Shown: in pieces, positions 1 to 4,549 of the stretch
How positions within the stretch are numbered: the stretch's first letter is position 1
How the letters are laid out: every line of letters begins with the position of its first letter
Source of the DNA: Alphaproteobacteria bacterium
GTDB lineage: Bacteria; Pseudomonadota; Alphaproteobacteria; Rhizobiales; Aestuariivirgaceae
Assembly (NCBI GenBank): GCA_026400595.1
Contig: JAPLOT010000044.1
Span: 1-9,707 of the forward strand
Reading direction: 5' to 3'
Length of the DNA: 9,707 nt
Program-made: the position numbers and the translations under genes
Notes under the pieces: generated by a model
Database searches by the model: none
What the model saw: the letters and a program-made list of their open reading frames with translations, nothing else
What the model was told of the DNA's origin: nothing

Positions 1-1079
1 GTCGGGTTCTGGGTGCAGCGGATGGCCACGCCGCGTCCGTCGCAGGCATAGCAGATATTGCATCCGATACACTCGCGTATGTCGTCCTCGCGGCCCTCGC
101 GGATCTTTGCCGGCAGGAAGGGATCGGCGATCGACGGGCGTGCCGCGCCGACGAGATCGACGATGCCCCGCTTCACTTGACTCAGCATGGTTTCGGGCGA
201 GGTGAAGCGGCCCACGCTGACCACGGGCTTTCCCGTAACCTTGCGGACATGCGCGATGCGGCTTTCCAGCGAGCCCTCCTTGATGAATCGCGAGACGCCC
301 ATTTCGTGGCTGTAGTCGGAAACCGTGATGTTGAAGAGATCCACCAGGGGCGCAAGGCTTGCCAGAAGTTCGGCCCGCTCCGCTTCGCCGCCGCCATCTT
401 CATGATCGACCTCGATGCGGATCGCCACGGCACAGCGATCGCCGACGGCCTCGCGCGTCTCGCTCAGCAGCTCGCGCACCAGCCGCGCGCGGTTTTCCGC
501 CGACCCGCCGTATTCATCCGTCCGCTGATTGATGTCGCGATCGAGGAACTGCGCCAGGAGATAGGTGTGCGCGGCGTAGACATAGACGATGTCCATGCCG
601 GCCGCCTTCGCGCGCAGCGCCGCGGCCCTGTGCCATTGCCGCAGCATGCGGATGTCGGACAGATCCATGCGCGCGCACTGCCAGGGATCGGAAGCCGTCG
701 GCAGGCTCTGCGGACCGAGAGACGTCTCGCGCGACTGCAGATTGGAGGAGCGCAACCCGCCATGCCAGAGTTCGACGCCGGCCAGGGCGCCATGCGTGTG
801 CACCGCCTCCGCCATCACTGCCATGTTGCGCGTATCGCCCTCGTCCCACAGGCTGGCAAAGGGCGCCGGCATGTCGTCCGATGTGGGATGGATGGAGCAA
901 TACTCGGTGTTCACCACCCCCCAGCCGCCTTCGGCCTTGATGCCGCGCATCGCGGCCAGCGTGGCCGGCAGGCCATAACCCATGCCGGTACAGTGCGGAA
1001 CCTGATAGAAACGGTTGGGCGCGGTAAGGGGGCCGATCTTCACCGGCTCGAAAAGCACGTCAAAACGGGAATCACGCAT
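1..1079 (-). CDS. Trimethylamine/dimethylamine dehydrogenase-like FMN and 4Fe-4S oxidoreductase (3' part outside window)
   Basis: About 359 residues of the N-terminal part of an Old Yellow Enzyme-type flavoprotein are visible; the C-terminal NAD/ADP-binding half lies beyond the left edge. Start ATG at 1079 has GAAGG six bases upstream. As I recall trimethylamine dehydrogenase (TMADH), the match is close. Cys30 in VPHCTG sits where TMADH carries the 6-S-cysteinyl-FMN link, Tyr60 in NTEY matches the substrate-pocket Tyr60, YVYAAH matches Tyr169/His172, and AARPSIADPFLP is a family signature. Near the edge, ECIGCNICYACD followed by IRCTQNP supplies the four cysteines of a 4Fe-4S cluster, plus one extra Cys. 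The family oxidatively demethylates secondary or tertiary amines, passing electrons from FMN to the cluster and then to ETF. However, the equivalents of TMADH Trp264 and Trp355 are absent, so the true substrate is unknown. It is the last visible gene of a minus-strand run, 54 bases after a short-chain dehydrogenase. Confidence 0.9.
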   Translation of the reverse strand, partial: MRDSRFDVLFEPVKIGPLTAPNRFYQVPHCTGMGYGLPATLAAMRGIKAEGGWGVVNTEYCSIHPTSDDMPAPFASLWDEGDTRNMAVMAEAVHTHGALAGVELWHGGLRSSNLQSRETSLGPQSLPTASDPWQCARMDLSDIRMLRQWHRAAALRAKAAGMDIVYVYAAHTYLLAQFLDRDINQRTDEYGGSAENRARLVRELLSETREAVGDRCAVAIRIEVDHEDGGGEAERAELLASLAPLVDLFNITVSDYSHEMGVSRFIKEGSLESRIAHVRKVTGKPVVSVGRFTSPETMLSQVKRGIVDLVGAARPSIADPFLPAKIREGREDDIRECIGCNICYACDGRGVAIRCTQNP

Positions 1080-1085
1080 CAGGCA

Positions 1086-1127
1086 CCTTCTCTGGCTGTC
1101 CAAGGCTAGCAGCCGAGAAGCGCCAGA
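1086..1127 (-). promoter_or_regulatory. Hairpin that may hide the ribosome binding site of the amine-dehydrogenase-like gene
   Basis: In the minus-strand RNA, CUUCUC-GGCU (1120-1111) can pair with AGCC-A-GAGAAG (1097-1087), giving ten pairs with one bulged A and a 13-nt loop. The 3' arm covers most of the GAAGG Shine-Dalgarno sequence (1090-1086) of the gene starting at 1079. A second pairing, UCUGGC (1127-1122) with GCCAGA (1096-1091), excludes the first and leaves GAAGG free. There is no U-run, so it is not an intrinsic terminator. The pairings are read directly; a regulatory role is inference. Confidence 0.35.
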
Positions 1128-1133
1128 CGCAAA

Positions 1134-1733
1134 TCAGGCGACGATGATGACCTGTCCGGTGATCGCGCCCTCGACGCTCTTGGCATAGGCGAGACCGACC
1201 CGCGCCGACGACACCGGCTCATGGCCCGGGAAGAATCCGTCGTACTTCTTCACGGACTCCTCGAGCAGGCCCGGACTCACGACGTTGATTCGGAGGCCGC
1301 GCGGAAGCTCGATGGCCGCCGACTTGACGAAGGCGCCAAGCGCACCATTGACCGTTGCGGCATTGGCGCCCTGACGGATCGGGTCGCGGTCGAGCACGCC
1401 GCTGGTGAGGGTGATCGAGCCATTGTCATTCAAGAGATGCTGGCCGATCAGCGTGAGATTGATCTGGCCCATCAGCTTGTCGTCGAGTCCCTTGCGGAAA
1501 TCGGCAGCGGTCATCTTGGCCAGGGGACCGAAATGGGTATGCCCCGCCGTTGCGACCACGGCATCGAGCTTGCCCGCCGTCTTGAACATCGCGCGGATCG
1601 AGTCCTCGTCCATCAGGTCAACCGTCACATCGCCGGAGCTTCGCCCGGCCCGGATGATCTCGTGGAGCCGGCCAAGCTCGGCCGCCGCGGCCTTACCGAC
1701 CGTACCTGTTGCGCCAACGATGAGGACGCGCAT
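1134..1733 (-). CDS. Short-chain dehydrogenase/reductase lacking the usual YxxxK motif
   Basis: A 199-residue protein with a short Rossmann fold. GATGTVG (residues 7-13) binds the NAD(P) phosphates and AGRSSGDVTVDL (29-40) resembles the strand and loop that select the cofactor. ATAG (61-64) stands in for the NNAG motif, and TSG (110-112) holds the expected catalytic serine. The usual Tyr-x-x-x-Lys should fall near 124-128, but the sequence there is NAATV, so the standard catalytic pair is absent. The protein resembles a small bacterial SDR subgroup that, as I remember it, also shows SAATVNGAL at this place, so this is probably normal for the subgroup and not damage. Substrate unknown. I chose ATG 1733 because it gives the subgroup's usual MRVLIVGATG beginning, lies one base after the trcR stop, and has GGTGAG close upstream. 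GTG at 1742 would add three residues and overlap trcR by 8 bases. Probably co-transcribed with trcR. Confidence 0.85.
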   Translation of the reverse strand: MRVLIVGATGTVGKAAAAELGRLHEIIRAGRSSGDVTVDLMDEDSIRAMFKTAGKLDAVVATAGHTHFGPLAKMTAADFRKGLDDKLMGQINLTLIGQHLLNDNGSITLTSGVLDRDPIRQGANAATVNGALGAFVKSAAIELPRGLRINVVSPGLLEESVKKYDGFFPGHEPVSSARVGLAYAKSVEGAITGQVIIVA

Positions 1734-1734
1734 C

Positions 1735-2352
1735 TTACTCACCGTCCTCGGGACGCTTCAGGCTCTTCAGCTTGGCGAAGACCGAGTCGGCATCATAGGT
1801 CTTCTCGCGCTCGGGTTCAGGCTGCGGCTCGGGCTCGCGTGCGGCTTCGGCAGCGGCATAGGCGGCCGTGCCCTCGATTTCCGCGGCGGGGATCAGGGTC
1901 CGGGGGGCGGCCGCGTCCGGCACCACCTTGCCCGCCTTGCGGGCGGCCTTCTGGACGGCGAAATCGAGGTCAAGCTGCGAGCACAGGCCCAGCGACACCG
2001 GATCGACCGGCTTGATGTTGCTCGAGTTCCAGTGGCTGCGGTCCTTGACCGAGGCGATGGTCGACTTGGTGGTACCCACCAGCTTCATGATGGCAGAGTC
2101 GGGAAGCTCCGGGTGGTAGCGCAGCAGCCATGCGATGGCGTCCGGCCGATCGCCGCGGCGCGACACCGGCGTATAGCGCGGACCTGCGGTCGAGCGCTGA
2201 ACAGGGATATTGACCTTGGATTCGAGGATCTTCAGCCGGTAGCTCGGGTCGGCTTCCCCCTTGGCGATCTCGTCGCGGGTGAGCTGCCCACCGGTGACAC
2301 ATGGTTTTTTCGCTCCTTGGGAACCGGCTGAGGTTCCCTGTCTCAAGGACAA
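1735..2352 (-). CDS. trcR: Cell-cycle transcriptional regulator TrcR (DUF1013), N-terminal part missing, probably broken
   Basis: The frame from about 2290 to 1735 matches the DUF1013/TrcR family clearly: GQLTRDEI, GPRYTPVSRR, RPDAIAWLLRYHPEL, LVGTTKSTI, HWNSSNIKP and DPVSLGLCSQLDLD occur in the family order. The C-terminus is low-complexity Pro/Glu-rich and ends KLKSLKRPEDGE. TrcR is a conserved alphaproteobacterial regulator linked to the cell cycle. From memory, family members have about 50-55 residues before GQLTR, with a conserved segment around PKATAVWLVDNTALTFDQIA; none of this is present. The only well-placed signal, AAGGAG (2318-2313) ten bases before ATG 2302, opens the wrong frame: ATG-T-GTC-ACC-GGT reads MCHRWAAH. 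The right frame stays open to a TTG at 2352 without a ribosome binding site, the start used for these coordinates. The simplest reading is a deletion after the start codon, either real or an assembly error. The SDR gene follows directly. Confidence 0.8.
   Translation of the reverse strand: MSLRQGTSAGSQGAKKPCVTGGQLTRDEIAKGEADPSYRLKILESKVNIPVQRSTAGPRYTPVSRRGDRPDAIAWLLRYHPELPDSAIMKLVGTTKSTIASVKDRSHWNSSNIKPVDPVSLGLCSQLDLDFAVQKAARKAGKVVPDAAAPRTLIPAAEIEGTAAYAAAEAAREPEPQPEPEREKTYDADSVFAKLKSLKRPEDGE
2319..2338 (-). promoter_or_regulatory. Perfect hairpin directly before the trcR ribosome binding site
   Basis: In the trcR mRNA, GGGAACC (2338-2332) and GGUUCCC (2325-2319) form a perfect 7-bp stem with the 6-nt loop UCAGCC. 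It abuts AAGGAG (2318-2313), which precedes ATG 2302. No U-run follows, so termination is unlikely. A role in translation or mRNA stability is possible. The pairing is seen; the function is inferred. Confidence 0.5.
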
Positions 2353-2369
2353 CTTGTTGGGGATGGCCC

Positions 2370-2398
2370 CATATAGTTCAGCGGGCGCGCCGACGCAA
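2370..2398 (-). promoter_or_regulatory. Promoter-like sequence for trcR
   Basis: Minus strand: TTGCGT (2398-2393), a 17-base spacer, and TATATG (2375-2370). The spacing is ideal and the -10 element matches the sigma-70 consensus at four of six positions; the -35 matches three of six, which is common in alphaproteobacteria. It lies in the 116-base gap between the quinone oxidoreductase and trcR, and would give a leader of about 60 nt before ATG 2302. Prediction by eye only. Confidence 0.35.
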
Positions 2399-2418
2399 AT
2401 GTCTTTTCGCCCGGCCGG

Positions 2419-3399
2419 TCAGATGAGCAGTACGATCTTTCCGATGTGCTCCGAGGATTCCATCAGCGCATGGGCCGCGGCGGCCTCGGCCAGCGGAAAG
2501 GTCCGGTAGATCCGCGGGCTGACCTGTCCTGCTGCGATCAGCGGCCAGACCGTTTCCTCAAGCGCGCGGGCGATTTCGGCCTTCTCCGCCACGGAGCGCG
2601 GCCGAAGCGTGGAGCCCGTGAGCGTCAGGCGCTTCAGCATGATCGGCATCAGGTCCACCTCGACCCGCGAGCCGGCCTGGAAGGCAATGTTCACGATCCG
2701 CCCATGCAGGGCCGCGGCCTTGAGGTTGCGGGCGACGTAATCGCCGCCGACCATGTCGAGGATGACATCGGGCTGGATGGATTGCCCGGCCAGTTCGGCG
2801 ACGAAATCCCGGGTCCGGTAGTTGATCGCCAGATCGGCGCCGAGATCAAGGCAGGCCTTGCACTTCTCGTCGGACCCCGCCGTCACCACCACCCGCGCAC
2901 CCAGCGCCTTGGCCAGCATGATGGCCGTCGTACCGATCCCGCTGGAGCCGCCATGGATCAGCAGGGTTTCGCCGGCCGCCAGCCGGCCCCGGTCGAAGAC
3001 ATTGGTCCACACGGTGAAGAAGGTCTCGGGGATCGCCGCGGCCTCGGCGAAGGAAAGGCCGGGCGGCACGGGCAGGGCATTGTCCTCGTGCACCACAGCG
3101 AACTCGGCATAGCCCCCGCCCGGCACAAGGGCACAGACGCGGTCGCCCGCCTCGTAGCGCTTCACGCCGGGCCCGAGACCTGCCACTTCGCCGGCGATCT
3201 CAAGACCCGGCGTATCCGGAGCTCCCGGCGGCGGCGGATAGGCACCTTTGCGCTGGAGGACGTCCGGCCGATTGATCCCTGCGGCCTTCACATGCACCAG
3301 GACTTGTCCCGGTCCGGGAACGGGAACCGCCAGCTTGACGGGCTGCAGGACTTCCGGCCCACCCGGCCTCGTGATGGCAATGGCAGTCATCTGCTGCAT
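2419..3399 (-). CDS. NAD(P)H:quinone oxidoreductase, PIG3-type zinc-free medium-chain dehydrogenase
   Basis: A 326-residue soluble enzyme of the quinone oxidoreductase branch of the medium-chain dehydrogenases, closest in pattern to PIG3/TP53I3. The N-terminal GroES-like domain includes GINRPDVLQRKGAYPPPPGAP (42-61, family signature), GLEIAGEV (65-72) and GDRVCALVPGGGYAEF (85-100). The Rossmann domain carries HGGSSGIG (149-156), the NADPH-binding loop, followed by AKALGARVVVTAGSDEKC and DLGADLAINY. The zinc ligands of alcohol dehydrogenases are absent, as expected. Such enzymes reduce quinones or other electrophilic carbonyls with NADPH; the physiological substrate is not known. The start is ATG 3399, preceded by AAGGAG (3412-3407) at seven bases; the longer frame to 3426 has no such signal. 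It is transcribed divergently from the DUF1192 gene, with trcR 116 bases downstream. Confidence 0.92.
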   Translation of the reverse strand: MQQMTAIAITRPGGPEVLQPVKLAVPVPGPGQVLVHVKAAGINRPDVLQRKGAYPPPPGAPDTPGLEIAGEVAGLGPGVKRYEAGDRVCALVPGGGYAEFAVVHEDNALPVPPGLSFAEAAAIPETFFTVWTNVFDRGRLAAGETLLIHGGSSGIGTTAIMLAKALGARVVVTAGSDEKCKACLDLGADLAINYRTRDFVAELAGQSIQPDVILDMVGGDYVARNLKAAALHGRIVNIAFQAGSRVEVDLMPIMLKRLTLTGSTLRPRSVAEKAEIARALEETVWPLIAAGQVSPRIYRTFPLAEAAAAHALMESSEHIGKIVLLI

Positions 3400-3450
3400 G
3401 AAGGAACTCCTTGCGACCTGGCTCACAGAATGGGTTGATCGTTACTGCCC

Positions 3451-3472
3451 TGCAATGACAAAGTCAGGTGCA
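3451..3472. promoter_or_regulatory. Inverted repeat in the divergent intergenic region, possible operator
   Basis: TGCA-A-TGAC-AAA-GTCA-GG-TGCA: an inner perfect TGAC/GTCA pair around AAA (3455-3465), with outer TGCA arms offset by one base. It lies in the 85-base gap between the divergent quinone oxidoreductase and DUF1192 genes and touches the DUF1192 ribosome binding site. I saw no convincing promoter in this gap. It could be a regulator binding site or an mRNA hairpin. Confidence 0.3.
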
Positions 3473-3484
3473 AAGGAGTGCGCC

Positions 3485-3670
3485 ATGGACCCGGATGAAC
3501 CGACCAAGAAGAAGGCCGACATGGTTATCGGGGAAAGCCTCGAAGCTATTTCGCTTGCCGAACTGGAACAGCGGATTCACGCCTTGGAGTCGGAGATTCA
3601 GAGGGTCAGAGCCGAAATTGGCCGGAAACTGGCCTCTCGCAACGCCGCCGACGCATTTTTCCGGAGCTGA
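3485..3670 (+). CDS. DUF1192 family small protein
   Basis: A 61-residue protein. ATG 3485 is preceded by AAGGAG (3473-3478) at six bases, which decides the start against the longer frames from 3248 and 3468. The N-terminus is polar with a lysine run (PTKKKADMV). From residue 17 the DUF1192 pattern is plain: ESLEAISLAELEQRIHALES, then EIQRVRAEIGRK and a conserved tail close to SRNAADAFFRS. The central heptads (L, I, L, I, V spaced every three or four residues) predict one long amphipathic helix or coiled coil. There is no signal peptide or membrane segment. The family is widespread in alphaproteobacteria and its function is unknown. It lies just upstream of the small-RNA region and rcdA, and downstream of the divergent quinone oxidoreductase, an arrangement I believe recurs in relatives. 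Confidence 0.88.
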   Translation: MDPDEPTKKKADMVIGESLEAISLAELEQRIHALESEIQRVRAEIGRKLASRNAADAFFRS

Positions 3671-3702
3671 GCCGAGGAATTCTACTTACCCGAAGGGAAG
3701 TG

Positions 3703-3730
3703 TTAACCTTTTGGTAAGGAATTAACCTTA
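3703..3730 (+). promoter_or_regulatory. Cluster of CtrA-like TTAACC boxes
   Basis: TTAACCTT occurs at 3703-3710 and again at 3722-3729, 19 bases apart. The first also reads TTAA-N7-GTAA (3703-3717), one base off the CtrA full-site consensus TTAA-N7-TTAA. The stretch is much richer in AT than its surroundings. It precedes the candidate small RNA and lies about 240 bases before rcdA; in Caulobacter, rcdA is reported to be CtrA-controlled. Binding of CtrA is inference; the repeats are seen. Confidence 0.4.
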
Positions 3731-3742
3731 ATATGAATAATT

Positions 3743-3842
3743 GCAATCCAGACTTTCTGGGTTCTCCGAGTGGCTCCTGTCCACTCTGTTTGACGCCTCC
3801 CTGTTAAAAACTATAAGCCGCGCTTTTTGCGCGGCTTTTTTT
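3743..3842 (+). ncRNA. Candidate trans-acting small RNA with anti-Shine-Dalgarno motifs and intrinsic terminator
   Basis: Three hairpins follow one another in about 100 bases that carry no convincing gene. Hairpin 1: AAUCCAGA/UCUGGGUU (3745-3752 with 3756-3763), 8 pairs including one G-U, loop CUU. Hairpin 2: GAGUGG/CCACUC (3768-3773 with 3781-3786), loop CUCCUGU. Hairpin 3: the terminator at 3815-3842. The loop of hairpin 2 contains CUCCU, the exact complement of a Shine-Dalgarno AGGAG, and the unpaired linker has CCUCCC (3796-3801); a further CUCC lies at 3764-3767. This is the logic of alphaproteobacterial sRNAs such as AbcR, which block ribosome binding sites with exposed C/U-rich motifs. 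A promoter-like TATGAA (3732-3737) with TTTGGT (3710-3715) would start transcription near 3743-3746. Alternative: a structured 3' UTR of the DUF1192 mRNA. Confidence 0.5.
3815..3842 (+). terminator. Strong intrinsic terminator
   Basis: AAGCCGCGC (3815-3823) pairs perfectly with GCGCGGCTT (3829-3837) across a TTTTT loop, and the T-run continues to 3842: a 9-bp GC-rich stem with a clear U-tract on the plus strand. It ends the candidate small RNA and/or the DUF1192 transcript and separates them from rcdA. Confidence 0.88.
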
Positions 3843-3890
3843 GGCATCAGGCTTGCTTCTCTTCTGCCCGTAACCCACAGCCCGGGGTTA

Positions 3891-3919
3891 TTGACCGATT
3901 ATGACGCAGGCTTCATGAT
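3891..3919 (+). promoter_or_regulatory. Promoter-like sequence for rcdA
   Basis: TTGACC (3891-3896, five of six to consensus), a 17-base spacer, and CATGAT (3914-3919, four of six). It lies after the terminator and about 50 bases before the rcdA start at 3969, so rcdA can be transcribed independently of DUF1192. The -35 element overlaps the first TGACCGATTA repeat. Confidence 0.4.
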
Positions 3920-3954
3920 TGGAAGGCTTGGGCACAATTTTATGTGACCGATTA
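3892..3954 (+). repeat. Two direct copies of TGACCGATTA flanking the rcdA promoter
   Basis: Identical 10-mers at 3892-3901 (overlapping the putative -35) and 3945-3954 (in the leader, just before the ribosome binding site), 53 bases apart. The core ACCGATTA returns on the minus strand at 4528-4521, in a palindrome before the next gene. The layout suits a repressor, but no regulator is known for it. Confidence 0.4.
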
Positions 3955-3968
3955 AGGAACCATTCAGC

Positions 3969-4490
3969 ATGTCCGGCCCGCAGACTGCGACCATCCCGGT
4001 CGATTTCCTCGCCCGCTTCACCGCCTCCGAACAATTCGAAAAGGTCTTCAAGGAAGGCATGGGCCTGGTGGAAGAGACCGCCAACTATCTAGATGGCGAG
4101 GGCCGCAAGGACGCCCGCCTGCTCGATCGCCACGGTGCCGTCGCCTATGCCACCGAGAGCATGCGCCTCACCACCCGCCTGATGCAGCTCGCCTCCTGGC
4201 TGCTGCTGCAGAGGGCGATCGGTTCCGGCGAGATGAACCAGGAAGACGCCGGCAAGGAAAAGCACCGGATCAGCCTGACCGATATCGGCCGCGGCAATCC
4301 CCTCCAGGGCGGCGAGCAGCTTCCCGCCGGCCTGATCGACCTTGTCGAACGGTCGCTGCGCCTTCACGGCCGCGTCCTGAAACTGGATGTGATGGTCAAC
4401 ATGCAGGCCAAGGCCATCCAGCAGCAGGCCAATCCGGTGGACCATCATCTCGACCGCATCGCGTCGGTGTTCAACGCCGCACGCGGCTGA
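3969..4490 (+). CDS. rcdA: RcdA, DUF1465 family adaptor for CtrA proteolysis
   Basis: A 173-residue cytosolic protein of the DUF1465/RcdA family. Family-typical stretches are FLARFTASEQFEKVFKEGMG, GLVEETANYLDGEGRKDARLL, VAYATESMRLTTRLMQLASWLLLQRAI and a C-terminal helix ending in VDHHLDRIASVFNAARG. The pattern and length match Caulobacter RcdA, which helps present CtrA and other substrates to ClpXP with CpdR and PopA, clearing the cell-cycle master regulator before replication. In RcdA the middle segment forms a dimeric helical bundle and the C-terminal tail is flexible; here the C-terminal part (about 105-173) is unlike Caulobacter as I remember it. The start at 3969 has AAGGAA nine bases upstream. 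It probably has its own promoter at 3891-3919, downstream of the terminator. Whether the same circuit operates here is inferred from the family. Confidence 0.85.
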   Translation: MSGPQTATIPVDFLARFTASEQFEKVFKEGMGLVEETANYLDGEGRKDARLLDRHGAVAYATESMRLTTRLMQLASWLLLQRAIGSGEMNQEDAGKEKHRISLTDIGRGNPLQGGEQLPAGLIDLVERSLRLHGRVLKLDVMVNMQAKAIQQQANPVDHHLDRIASVFNAARG

Positions 4491-4497
4491 CTGTAAG

Positions 4498-4529
4498 TTG
4501 ATATCCGTGCCCTAACCGACTAATCGGTT
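4498..4529 (+). promoter_or_regulatory. -35-like element and AACCGA/TCGGTT palindrome before the transglycosylase gene
   Basis: TTGATA (4498-4503, five of six to a -35) is followed by the perfect inverted repeat AACCGA-CTAA-TCGGTT (4514-4529), which occupies the place where a -10 would lie (ACTAAT, 4519-4524, spacer 15). No T-run follows, so it is not a terminator. Its minus strand contains ACCGATTA, the motif repeated before rcdA, which suggests one regulator for both genes. The repeats are seen; the operator role is inferred. Confidence 0.4.
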
Positions 4530-4549
4530 CCAACGGGAGCCGTAGGTCA

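Noticed and set aside
1970..2302. 110-residue minus-strand protein starting at the well-placed ATG 2302
   Set aside because: It has the best start signal but lies out of frame with all conserved TrcR residues and resembles nothing; it is the by-product of the trcR lesion.
1221..2331. Plus-strand frames opposite the SDR and trcR genes (1221-2015, 1405-2331)
   Set aside because: They span two real minus-strand genes and their overlap, lack start signals and show no domain pattern.
2446..3438. Long plus-strand frame of 330 residues
   Set aside because: It lies opposite the quinone oxidoreductase; its length comes from the high GC content and its sequence (many His/Arg/Gly) shows no family pattern. 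The same applies to 177-1109, 6118-7269 and 7701-9002.
3741..3947. Plus-strand frame of 68 residues, starting with TTG
   Set aside because: It has no ribosome binding site and runs through the terminator hairpin and the rcdA promoter region; the protein matches nothing and has the composition of chance translation.
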